Assembly (NCBI GenBank): GCA_947561585.1
Contig: CANNZV010001599.1
Coordinates: 1 to 64,000, forward strand
Origin: Caprella mutica
Taxonomy: Eukaryota > Arthropoda > Malacostraca > Amphipoda > Caprellidae
Length of the DNA: 64,000 nt
Direction: 5' to 3'
Below the pieces are notes generated by a model. It was not told the DNA's origin. It saw nothing but the letters and a program-made list of their open reading frames with translations, and made no database searches. The translations under genes were made by a program, and so were the position numbers. Positions 1-10,365 of the stretch are shown here, piece by piece. Position 1 is the stretch's first letter. Each line of letters starts with the position of its first letter.

Positions 1-41
<41 letters not shown>
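1..41. repeat. (AT)n microsatellite
   Basis: Pure AT dinucleotide run at the left edge of the window; it may continue beyond it. Confidence 0.95.
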
Positions 42-44
<3 letters not shown>

Positions 45-1254
45 ACCATATATTTCCATGCCCCATATATCTAGATAGTTCTTTATACCATATCAAAGTC
101 ATCTTTATATCATATATACTACAGATATACACACTTTACAATAATTCTTTTACATGGCCGAACATGCTTTCTATACCACATTTAGATCAGTTCTGATTCA
201 TTTTTCATACTGAAAACCAGATTTGGTTCAACAAAAAGTGAAAGCATTTTTTATAATTTGATTGTATTTCTATGCCGCTTCATATTTTTTTATACCAAAG
301 CATAAAATTTTTGATAAAAAACATGTAAATGTTTAAAAAAAAGCTAATGTAAAAAAATACCAGGAATATATTTCTCTTGTCAACATTGTTTACATTTGTC
401 GGTACCTAACTGACAGAAATAGAGAAATGTAGTGTAGAATCCCACCACCAGATGACGCCACCTAACCTACTTAGGTAACGTACACTTAGTCAATTAAAAG
501 CTCTGACAATGCAGGTTTAGTAATATCTAACAGAGAGGCGGAGTTAGTTATATTTACAGACGCTAACATTATAATGAGGTTCTTGTTTCAGAAGAGCCGT
601 TATGTTTGCAAAATAGAGGTAACAGTTCTAGATTTTTATTCAGCGAATAATGCTTTGTTCTGGATTGTGATTCAGCATATGTATGATTCATTATTCTGGA
701 TTATAATTCAACGTACGATTCTTTATTATGGATTGTAATTCATCGTGTGATACTATTAAGTTTATTCCAGATTGTGTATAAGAGTATGTTGCTTTATTCT
801 AGAATTTAGATTATGCTTCAGCGTCTGATGCTTTTTTCCAAATTATGCTTCAGCGTATGTTCTGTGCATGATACTATTTAACTACATACTTCTTGGTTAT
901 ATATTTTCAAAAAAGATACCAATATCAAGGTAGATTATCTTTCCAGTACTTATCGTCTGAAACAATATTGCTAACGAGAGCAAAAGGAACAAGAGAAATT
1001 TGGCAGAGGGATCGATTGTAATAGATGCCTTCATCATTGGAAAGTGCTATCAATCTGTGACCTACTAGGGCTAAATAACTTTTTGAGGACGCAGAAGAAT
1101 AATGATGAGGTGGGAACAATGGATTATAATGTAAACACATTGAAGAGGCTAATTAAATATCATTAATTTACACTCGCAATACGTATAACAGGAAATTTCG
1201 ATGGACTTCTATAATTTCCTTCGATGTCAGACGTTAATCAAGCAAAATAAATTA
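42..1254. other. AT-rich noncoding, weak 50-bp repeats
   Basis: No supportable gene. From about 640 to 870 a degenerate motif (GGATTGTGATTCAGCATATG-like, with ATGATTC and TTATTCTGG) recurs every 45-60 bp, which suggests an old decayed tandem array. The rest looks unique. Confidence 0.5.
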
Positions 1255-1299
1255 ATAATAACTAGTGTTATCTACTGTAACCTACCATATAAGTAATGC

Positions 1300-1636
1300 T
1301 AACCATTTTAACCTATCATATAAATAAAGTTAACCCTCGTAACTTACCAAATAAATAATGTTAACCAATAATGTTAACCATCTAATAAATAATGTTAACC
1401 AGTAACCACTGTAACCTATCAAATAAATAATGTTAACCACTGTAACCTATCAAATAAATAATGTTAACCACTGTAACCTATCAAATAAATAATGTTAACC
1501 ACTGTAACCTATCAAATAAATAATGTTAACCACTGTAACCTATCAAATAAATAATGTTAACCACTGTAACCTATCAAATAAATAATGTTAACCAGTTAAC
1601 CACTGTAACCTATCAAATAAATGATGTTAATCCTAA
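1300..1636. repeat. Minisatellite, 31-bp unit
   Basis: About nine copies of a 31-bp unit containing ACCACTGTAACCTATCAAAT followed by AAATAATGTTA. The first copies are degenerate and the last ones identical, so the array probably grew towards its right side. The unit carries GTTAAC. Confidence 0.9.
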
Positions 1637-1639
1637 CAC

Positions 1640-2350
1640 TCACATATTAGAGTAGACTGATGGCTGACAACATCCGTAAGATTCATTACTCATTGATCTG
1701 TGGACAGAAAAGTGTGACCTGTCATCACAAGTGGGTGGTGAATAGAGGCAGTCTTCACAGAGTGATGAGCAGCATGTTTCATCACAATGTAACTCAGGGG
1801 TAATACGGTAGTCATCACTCAGTGATGAGTGCTTGCGGCTGCTTCTCGAGGCGAGCATCATACATCTAGTGATGGTATATCATCACATGAGTTCTATTGC
1901 TTGAAGCGATTAGTAATTTGACTGTAAAACATGAGCGAGTAGCTAATGAACAGTTATGTAACGGAGAGACGTAATATATTGTCACTCTGGACATGATATA
2001 TAGCTACATTATACAGTCACTGTAAACACGATGTACAGTCACTGTTTCATTTCTTCAGAACCGATATTGAATTGAATATTGCTATTTCTATTTAATATGT
2101 TGCTAGAACCACCTCTCACCCCTGAAATTATCCTAACAGCTTAGTTATAAAAGCAATCACAAAAATTGATAGTTCATACTACATTTGAATAGAATTTTAA
2201 TTGAAAAGCATGAATGCATTCCTATTTACTCCTCTGTGAGGCAGTTGAATTTATTCCGCACTATTTGCCAATTTGCACAATCTCGAGAATGCGCGCATAT
2301 TTAAACCCCATCTACCAACTAATGCCGAACGTGCAAATAATACCTATACT
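1640..2350. other. Noncoding, no feature recognised
   Basis: Short open frames only, with no domain-like sequence. I see nothing more here. Confidence 0.4.
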
Positions 2351-2354
2351 TAAT

Positions 2355-2716
2355 TATAATGATATCGAATACTAATATATGTCTAAAGAGGAGCATGCCG
2401 CACACTAACCACATTAAACAATCATGAAGTGTGCAGTACAACCAACTAGCAGATACAACAAACTATATAACTGCAATTTACGTTAAGTTTTGGGAAATAA
2501 TTTTCATTTATATTGACTCTGAAAAACTTAACAAAGTAACCAAAAGTAAATGACGATAACTTTGAAACTGTCAAACTAAATTGCCGTTATGTAGTTTGTT
2601 GCATCAGCTAGTTTGTTGTTTTGCAAACTTTATGATTGTTTGATGAACTGACAGGGGGGTTCGGGGGCGGCATGCCTCCCTATACACATCTTTTAGTATT
2701 CGATATCATAATGAAT
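2355..2716. mobile_element. Foldback/MITE-like element with GCATGCCGC arms
   Basis: The two ends are imperfect inverted repeats. Each arm reads ATRATATCGAATACTAA, then a GAGGCATGCCGC-like stretch, then a motif with CAACAAACTAGC and TACAACAAACTRYATAAC. The arms converge near 2510-2560. A related fragment lies at 31163-31215 (ACAACAAACTAGCGGATACA). No coding capacity. The 17-bp minisatellite starts immediately at its right end. Confidence 0.65.
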
Positions 2717-4012
2717 ACAATGATGGTGTTAACGCAATGATGGAGTTAACGCAATGATGGTGTTAACGCAATGATGGAGTTAACGCAATGATGGAGTTAA
2801 CGCAATGATGGAGTTAACGCAATGATGGAGTTAACGCAATGATGGAGTTAACGCAATGATGGAGTTAACGCAATGATGGAGTTAACGCAATGATGGTGTT
2901 AACGCAATGATGGAGTTAACGCAATGATGGAGTTAACGCAATGATGGTGTTAACGCAATGATGGTGTTAACGCAATGATGGTGTTAATGCAATGATGGTG
3001 TTAACGCAATGATGGTGTTAATGCAATGATGGTGTTAACGCAATGATGGTGTTAACGCAATGATGGTGTTAACGCAATGATGGAGTTAACGCAATGATGG
3101 AGTTAACGCAATGATGGAGTTAACGCAATGATGGAGTTAACGCAATGATGGAGTTAACGCAATGATGGTGTTAACGCAATGATGGTGTTAATGCAATGAT
3201 GGTGTTAACGCAATGATGGAGTTAACGCAATGATGGTGTTAATGCAATGATGGTGTTAACGCAATGATGGTGTTAACGCAATGATGGTGTTAATGCAATG
3301 ATGGTGTTAACGCAATGATGGAGTTAACGCAATGATGGAGTTAACGCAATGATGGAGTTAACGCAATGATGGTGTTAACGCAATGATGGTGTTAATGCAA
3401 TGATGGTGTTAACGCAATGATGGAGTTAACGCAATGATGGTGTTAATGCAATGATGGTGTTAACGCAATGATGGTGTTAACGCAATGATGGTGTTAACGC
3501 AATGATGGTGTTAACGCAATGATGGTGTTAACGCAATGATGGAGTTAACGCAATGATGGAGTTAACGCAATGATGGAGTTAACGCAATGATGGAGTTAAC
3601 GCAATGATGGAGTTAACGCAATGATGGTGTTAACGCAATGATGGAGTTAACGCAATGATGGAGTTAACGCAATGATGGTGTTAACGCAATGATGGTGTTA
3701 ACGCAATGATGGTGTTAACGCAATGATGGTGTTAATGCAATGATAGTGTTAACGCAATGATGGTGTTAATGCAATGATGGTGTTAACGCAATGATGGAGT
3801 TAACGCAATGATGGTGTTAACGCAATGATGGTGTTAACGCAATGATGGTGTTAACGCAATGATGGAGTTAATGCAATGATGGTGTTAACGCAATGATGGT
3901 GTTAACGCAATGATGGAGTTAACGCAATGATGGTGTTAACGCAATGATGGTGTTAACGCAATGATGGAGTTAACGCAATGATGGTGTTAACGCAATGATG
4001 GAGTTAACGCTA
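2717..4012. repeat. Minisatellite, 17-bp unit, ~76 copies
   Basis: Perfectly phased 17-bp unit GATGGWGTTAAYGCAAT. Two polymorphic positions (GGAG/GGTG and AACG/AATG) alternate in recurring blocks, showing that groups of units were duplicated together. Each unit holds the palindrome GTTAAC except where AATG replaces AACG. Confidence 0.98.
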
Positions 4013-4099
4013 GGTCGGCATGAGTTGGTTAAAGGAGTTTAAAAACGCGCTGCGCACTTTCGAGATTGTGTAAATAGGCAAATGGCGCGAAATATATTC

Positions 4100-4508
4100 A
4101 TACTTCACCACTACACCTCCCCTCCTCTCATCACCACTACACTTCCCCTCATCACTACACATCCCCTCTTCTCCTCACCACAACACCTCTTCTCCTCACC
4201 ACTACACATCCCCTCTTCTCCTCACCACAACACCTCTTCTCCTCACCACTACACCTCTCCTCACCACTACACCTCTCCTCACCACTACACCTCTCTTCCT
4301 CTCCTCACCACAACACCTCCCCTCCTCACCACTACACCTCTTCTCCTCTCCTCACCACAACACCTCCCCTCCTCTCCTCTACACCTCTCCTCACCACAAC
4401 ACCTCCCCTCCTCACCACTACACCTCTCTTCCTCTCCTCACCACTACACCTCCCCTCCTCTCCTCACCACTACACCTCCCCTCCTCTCCTCACCACTACA
4501 CCTCTCAC
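4100..4508 (+). repeat. Pyrimidine-rich degenerate tandem repeat
   Basis: C/T-rich strand built from CTCACCACTACACCTC and CCCTCCTCT modules of variable spacing. The 160-codon open frame across it (4082-4564) is Ser/Pro/His/Thr low-complexity and is judged a by-product of stop-poor sequence. Confidence 0.9.
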
Positions 4509-4565
4509 ACTCAAACCAGTATAGAAATCACTCCGGTCTGCTGTTCCACTTATTACGAAAGTAAA

Positions 4566-6090
4566 ACTTGTTGAGACTACGAGATACGAGTGGTGAAAAC
4601 GATTGCATCCGCTATACAGGGATGCAGCCTGGACCCGTGAACCTCAAATAGGTGAAAAAATTTAATTTGTTCTCTTAATTTGATAGTTATTTGTAAAGAT
4701 ATTTTATACATATATTTGATTAAAGACAATATTTTCCAATAAAAGCACGATTATTTCCCATTTTGTTTAAATATTAAAATTCCTATTAATAGAAAACTAT
4801 GAATTCATTAAAGGTCCCCTCCAAGCAAATTATTTTTTTGTTTAATTCAACGAGGCTAATGTTTCTTATCATTTTACCGCAAACCCCATAAAATTTGATA
4901 GCACATTTTAAATTTTATATGCTTTTAAAGATTTTTTTAATCCAAACTCTACAAAACCTACTCTACTTCCGACTTTCTAATTTTCAGTCTGAAGAAGAAA
5001 AAAGTACACCATTTGTTTTGATTGTCAACTAGGTATTTGGTTTAATAAATCTATTTATTATTCGTTTAAAGGTTTAAATTTTGATAAACTTATTATAGAA
5101 ACGTTTATTTACTTTTAGAAACAATTAATAACTCAAAAGAAGGCCAAAAACGCATTGTTTGTTTAAAAATCTAAATTTGAAATCAAAACAAAGAGTGAAC
5201 AATCTTCTTTCTCAGCGTCAGGTTGGAGATTCGCTCGATTGTTGCTCACAGAGTATTTAAAAACTTTAAAAAGTAAACAATAAAATATATACTGAACCAA
5301 ATTGTGTGCAGTTTGCGGAATAATGATCGTAAACCTTAGTTCTATAATATTATGTAATAAACTCATTTTTTTCCCGGAGCCTGGAGAGGACCTCTTAAAA
5401 ATATAAAATGCATAGATTTGATAATGGAGAAGTATCTAAACCTAGGAACCTAGCCGCTGGCGCGCCAGCCCTCATGGAAAAATAATAATAGCTTTAATTT
5501 TAAACCGATTTGGAAGCTGTTTTTTCATGACTTTTCCTTTTCACATAATTACATGATTAGACAAAAACGAAGATACTCTTATTAAGAGCATTTATTCAAA
5601 TATATTAGGAGTATTTCAGAATTTTTTCAGTCATGAGATGCAAGAGTGTGTTTGAGTACATAAGGGTGAATGTCTCGCAATAAACAGTTAACTGTAACCC
5701 TTAGCTGCATAATTTGATGTGCGAGAATATTTGCACACACCAAGCTCCGCACCGAGTGACGAGCTCCGCCCATACAATGATACCTAAGAAATATTTGTTT
5801 CTCATCTGTGGTTGTTTATTCTATTTTAAATTGAAAATTATTCTTTAGCGTTTACCAATGGATGTGTAAATATCAAATGAAATTTTTTGTGAAGAAAAAA
5901 TATCGAAATGTCATTGGTTAAGATTTTATAAGAATTTTAGTGAGATCTGGTACGCCCGCGCCAGTGACTAGGTTAGTGAGCAAACTTTTGAGGGCTAGGT
6001 TACTAGGGTTAATTAAAAAAAATTGTTCGTACATTTTCACCCATTACCAAAATAATACAAATACAATCTTCAGCCAAATTACTTTTTGAA
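4566..6090. other. AT-rich noncoding
   Basis: No gene supported. The 5163-5366 minus open frame has no recognisable features. Two short GC-rich palindromic bits occur (CTGGCGCGCCAG near 5457; CGCCCGCGCC near 5954). Confidence 0.4.
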
Positions 6091-6093
6091 GTG

Positions 6094-6223
6094 GTCGGGT
6101 AAGTACAGAGTTATTGGAAGTTTTACCATTTTCAATCATGGAAAAATAATTAATTCCTATTATTTAACTCAATTTTTTATATGATCGAAAATATGAAACC
6201 GTCCGATAATTGGTAACATACCC
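6094..6223. mobile_element. Degenerate copy of the ATTATCGGTCAG MITE family
   Basis: Ends in GGGTAAGTACAGAGTTATTG on the left and CCGATAATTGGTAACATACCC on the right, an inverted pair matching the family best preserved at 39378-39566. AT-rich centre, no coding. Confidence 0.55.
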
Positions 6224-6532
6224 TTATTATGATTTCATCAGTTTAAACATTTATTTACATTTTCCATTAATCATACTTCGTTATTTGCAACCGCCTTAGA
6301 GAATATGAAAAACGTTACCAACCGTAACTAAGTCAACTAACGGGTCTAACCTCTAGAAAAAGCACTGCCGTACAGGGAAAGTGGTTCTTACGGTGCAGAA
6401 CCATAAGGCTCATTTTAGGGCTTTATAAACCATATGGCAATGTTTGAAAGAAATAATAGAGAAGCCTTATTATCATATGGAGAATTGAAAAAAATGAACA
6501 CGCCGTCGTTATCAGCAAATAGAACGATAGGC

Positions 6533-6652
6533 ACCGTGATGGAACGGGTAAACGTGTTGGAACGGGTAAACGTAATGGAATGAGTAAATGTGCTGAAACA
6601 GGTAAACGAAATGGAACGGGTAAACGTGATGGAACGGGTAAACGTTTACCGC
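6533..6652. repeat. Minisatellite, 18-bp unit, ~7 copies
   Basis: Unit GGAACGGGTAAACGTGAT with substitutions in the middle copies. Short, divergent array. Confidence 0.9.
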
Positions 6653-7505
6653 GTTTGCACGGTGATATTTTAGTGAATATATGAGAAAAGTCATATTAAT
6701 TAGTTTAAAATCTTGTAATCATTATCTATATTTATTATCTAATACTAATCCGAATAAATTAAAATATTGAATTTCCTGATTGATTACTTTAAAGTTCGAC
6801 AAACATTAACTATAGAAAAAAAGGATCTAGAAAAAATATTGTGAACGTTTTTTTTTCTGATTGAAAGCGTTAAATTTAAAAGGGTTGAATCCTCTGCAAT
6901 AGGGTTAAATTCCCTAACCAAAGGTTAAACCTTTACCTTATGCCTAAAGGTTAAAAAGTGTAAAGGTAAGTATCTTAACTGTATATGGGTTATGTAACAA
7001 TTATCAGAAATAGATAATTAATTTAGTAGGGGTTTAACGTCTTCTTCGGAACCAAAGGCCATATCGCTGACAATAAAAGTTATTTAAATACAAGGGACTG
7101 GTTTAAGTTTAAATTTATAATTGCATTGTTTCAAAACATATTTTGTATCTATCTTTAAAATACTTTATCAAAAATTGTGCACAGTTTTATATTAATAATA
7201 TATCACAATTGAATATATCCAATGTAAATATATTAAATTGATATTCAAATCAAAACAACACTATACTAGGTACAGATTTGTCATTTCTTCACTTCAATCA
7301 GAGAAAATAGTCATGCCAAATAATTGGATTAACTTTAATTACTTCGACTTTACTAATATTTTTGTAGTGTTTTGGAAATTATTCATTTACCGAACAGTTA
7401 GCTACTTCTTCATTAGTTTTATTAACCCTCTTGTTAATTTATTTGATTTTATAATAAAAATTCCAATAACCAATACTAAATATGGTAATCAACCACAATG
7501 TAGGT
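6653..7505. other. AT-rich noncoding with interspersed repeat fragment
   Basis: No gene supported. 7022-7075 (GGGGTTTAACGTCTTCTTCG ... GGCCATATCGCTGAC) recurs at about 23888-23935 in the LZTS-like gene's intron, so it is an interspersed repeat. 6880-6965 contains several AGGGTTRAA/AAAGGTTAAA motifs. Confidence 0.5.
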
Positions 7506-7506
7506 A

Positions 7507-7664
7507 GGGTAAGTCACGAATTATCGGTCAGTTAAACGTCTTCGGTCATATAAGAAAAAACGATAAAATAATTAATATGAAATTTTGATTTTAATTATTA
7601 TTACATAGTTCTTTCTATATGACCGAAGATGTGAAACCGACCGATAATTCGTAACTTATATATA
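7507..7664. mobile_element. MITE, ATTATCGGTCAG family
   Basis: About 158 bp. The left end has ACGAATTATCGGTCAG then CTTCGGTCATATAAG; the right end is the reverse complement (ATGACCGAAGATGTGAAACC then GACCGATAATTCGTAACTTA). Noncoding AT-rich centre. Confidence 0.85.
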
Positions 7665-7952
7665 AGGTATAGTTGTTTATTTTTTGTCAAGTGAAATTAG
7701 AAACCTGACGATCTATAATGTGAACATTACACTATTTCTTATAGATAAATAATAAGTAATTGGTGAAAAGAATACTCACGCTATTATAAACAATATATTG
7801 CAACAACAATGACTTTTTACAGCGATTTTACTGTAAAAAATCGCATTTTTTTACGATTGGCAAATTTACGTAACTATTGTAAAAAATTATTTTCTTCATG
7901 ATTTTTCTGTATAAAATAAATAGCCATTTCTTAAATTTTTAGATATATTTTG

Positions 7953-8182
7953 GATCTTTCCCATTTGACGACCCCCACCAAATTTAATTCAAATTACTTT
8001 TTTATATGTATTTTTGTCCATGGAATCATAAAATCAAAACCGTTTTTTGTAGAAACGAATAGTTTTTGAGATATGAGGGTTTAAAGTTATTTATTCCCTA
8101 TGTTCAGATTCTATGGACAAAAATACATATAAAAAAGTTAATTTAAATTGAATCTGGTGGGGGTTGTCAAATGGGAAAGACT
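7953..8182. mobile_element. Foldback element with CCCATTTGACR arms
   Basis: Left arm (TCTTTCCCATTTGACGACCC ... TATATGTATTTTTGTCCATG) is matched in reverse complement by the right arm (GGACAAAAATACATATAAAA ... GTCAAATGGGAAAGA). About 90-bp arms around a short loop. MITE-like; no coding. Confidence 0.8.
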
Positions 8183-8325
8183 CTATATTTTTTATAAATA
8201 TTTTGAGATTGTATCATTTAATTCAATTTAAATTTTACAAAGGAAATTGTTATTTGTTGATAATATTTGTACTAGGTAACACTTTGGTACTGAAATATGA
8301 TTGGAAATTGTAGCAGTAGATAGAG

Positions 8326-8452
8326 CCCAGGCAAGAAGGATTTATCCCTGGGATATTTCAGGCAAGAAGGATTTACACATTCCTGCATGGCATATTCCAG
8401 GCAAGGATATATTCCCTTAATATCCCAGGAAAAAATCTTTCTTGCCTGGGAG
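8326..8452. repeat. Inverted repeat, CCCAGGCAAGAAGGATTT arms
   Basis: CCCAGGCAAGAAGGATTTAT at the left and AATCTTTCTTGCCTGGG at the right, with further CAGGCAAG copies between. A small foldback that could form a hairpin; probably a MITE remnant. Confidence 0.6.
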
Positions 8453-8572
8453 TCATCATCCCACGGTAAACCTAAAAATATTTGTTGTCATGGTGCGCAT
8501 GTTCTATTTTTTTCACATAAATGGTTAAAAAAAACTTCAGATCCAAGAAATCTGGGCCTCTGCTTGGGTGGC

Positions 8573-8670
8573 CGGAAATTTCGGTCCCCCGATACATCTA
8601 ACTTATAACTCTTATTTATACCTCAGACCGAATGTTCCGAGACCGAAAATTCTGCTCGAATCTCATGTTA
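8573..8670. repeat. Interspersed repeat shared with 31070-31270
   Basis: CGGAAATTTCGGTC and ACCGAAAATTCTGCTCGAAT here recur at 31070-31140 in inverse orientation (GAGCAGAATTTTCAGTCTCG) and at about 31253-31271 (GAGACCGAAATTTCCGGCC). Noncoding repeat family of unknown class. Confidence 0.6.
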
Positions 8671-9045
8671 AATAAATGTTGCAACGGTTAAAGATGTTAT
8701 CCGCTTTAAATAACTACAATCAGGCCCCGCTTTGATGAACTAAACCATGACTATCTATTAGAAATAAATGTTTCTAATAGCGGGGTAAGATTGAAGTCAT
8801 TTATAAATGTAACTCCTTAAAGGGACAGGAAACTTTATAAAAAAAGCCATTTTTTGTAGTGAAAATGTTTTTAGTAATTAATTAATTCAATTTATTTAAC
8901 CGTAATCTGCCGTTTCTATCTATAAGTGAATGAAAGGAAGAGAATAAATGTTGCAGTGAGAAAATAGAAATATTGGAGGTTTTTCTTGAGCTCCGGGGTA
9001 GCCAGAAATTTATGTGAAGACTGAAGACTACCTATAGGCTATAAG

Positions 9046-10362
9046 ATGTCTTCAATGTCGAGAACGCCGCCCAGGCATCGGCAGAAAGGTGAGCCCCGGG
9101 ATCCAGGTAAGCCTCCTGAGGCCTTTGGTTCCACCTATTCTGTGATCGTGAGTGGGGAACCAGAAGTCTCTGTATCTGATATGTGTATAGGGTGTGCAAA
9201 GAAGGTAAAGGATGGGCAAGCGGGAATTATGTGTGAGGTATGTTCTGGCTGGCACCATATTAAGTGTGGAGGGTTGAATGAGAAAACTTATGAAATGTAT
9301 GAAAAGGATAAAGGAGGAGCACTATGGGTCTGTAGGAAGTGTAGAGAAGCAGATGAGAAAATGATCAGGTTACAGGAGGAGAATGATAAGATTAAAAAGG
9401 AGAATAAGGAGATTCTAAAAACTTTGAAAAAAATGGAATCAAGGATTGCAGGTTTGAAGGTGGAGATTTTAGATGAGATTCAAGGTGAAATAGTGGGGAG
9501 AATGGAAGAAAGTTTGTTTGAGAAGATGGTTGTGAAATTTGGGGATAAGTTTGGAACCCTAAAGAGGGAGAAGATAGAAATTGTCCAGGAGGTAAGAGGA
9601 GAGATAATGGGGAACATTGAGGAGAAATTTGTTGGCAAAGTTAGAGAAGAAATGAAGGGTGAGATTATGTGCAATATTGAAGAGAAGTTGGTGGGTAAAG
9701 TCAGGGAGGAGGTGAAAGACGGTGAGGAGATTGCAAAAAGGGAGAGAAACTTAATTATTCATGGATTAAAGGAGTCTAATCAGAGGAATGAAGAGACATG
9801 TGGAGAGCTGTTTGAAAAGAATATGGGACTGAGAGACTTAGAAATTGAAGAGGTGATTAGACTGAAGCAAGGAAAGGGAAGAACAACTGGTGAGAGAAAT
9901 GAGAAGGGTATTCCTAATCCTATTCTGGTAAAGATGAGAACAGTAGGACAGAAATGGGCAGTAGTAGCTAGGGGGAAATATCTGAGGAATTCTGAGGATG
10001 TTGAGAAAAGAAGAGTAATGATAGCTCCTGATCTGTCACTGAAAGAAAGAATCAAAGATAGGAAACTGAGAGAGGAGTTGAGGAGAAGAAGGGATGGAGG
10101 TGAGGAAAACTTGTACATAAATAAGGGTCAAATTAAGGAAAGGAACGCTGTTAAGGGTAGTAAGAGAGGGGTTGAGGACAGAGAGGAGGAACATAGAGAA
10201 AGAGAGGAGAGTGAGCGGAGGGATGATAGAGATAGAGGTAGAAATGGTGAAAATCAAACGAGAAATCAAGGAAGGGAGGAGCATGTCCAGGGAGAGAACA
10301 GCCAAACAGAGGAACAGAAGGGAAAAAGGAAGGAAATTAACAACAATGATAAGAAGCAGTGA
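9046..10362 (+). CDS. LINE ORF1 protein with PHD finger
   Basis: A 438-residue ORF1p, presumably an RNA-binding chaperone that packages the element's transcript. Residues 47-99 form a complete C4HC3 PHD zinc finger: C47, C50, C63, C66, H71, C74, C96, C99. Residues about 101-230 are a long, very charged coiled coil rich in E, K, R and M. Residues about 230-375 begin RNLIIHGLKES and resemble the RNA-binding C-terminal domain seen in other LINE ORF1 proteins. The tail from about 375 is low-complexity E/R/N. The start is the first ATG of the frame. ORF2 follows in the same reading frame after a single TGA. This ORF is intact while ORF2 is not. The function is inferred from family architecture, not from a search. 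Confidence 0.85.
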   Translation: MSSMSRTPPRHRQKGEPRDPGKPPEAFGSTYSVIVSGEPEVSVSDMCIGCAKKVKDGQAGIMCEVCSGWHHIKCGGLNEKTYEMYEKDKGGALWVCRKCREADEKMIRLQEENDKIKKENKEILKTLKKMESRIAGLKVEILDEIQGEIVGRMEESLFEKMVVKFGDKFGTLKREKIEIVQEVRGEIMGNIEEKFVGKVREEMKGEIMCNIEEKLVGKVREEVKDGEEIAKRERNLIIHGLKESNQRNEETCGELFEKNMGLRDLEIEEVIRLKQGKGRTTGERNEKGIPNPILVKMRTVGQKWAVVARGKYLRNSEDVEKRRVMIAPDLSLKERIKDRKLREELRRRRDGGEENLYINKGQIKERNAVKGSKRGVEDREEEHREREESERRDDRDRGRNGENQTRNQGREEHVQGENSQTEEQKGKRKEINNNDKKQ

Positions 10363-10365
10363 AAT

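Noticed and set aside
2717..4012. Possible CRISPR array
   Set aside because: Units are head-to-tail without variable spacers, and the window is eukaryotic. The same applies to all other arrays.
4082..4564. 160-codon Ser/Pro/His ORF
   Set aside because: Pyrimidine-rich tandem repeat, no conserved features.
7238..7507. 89-codon plus-strand ORF with hydrophobic stretches
   Set aside because: AT-rich sequence gives Phe/Ile/Tyr/Asn-rich frames by chance; its 3' end runs up to a MITE.
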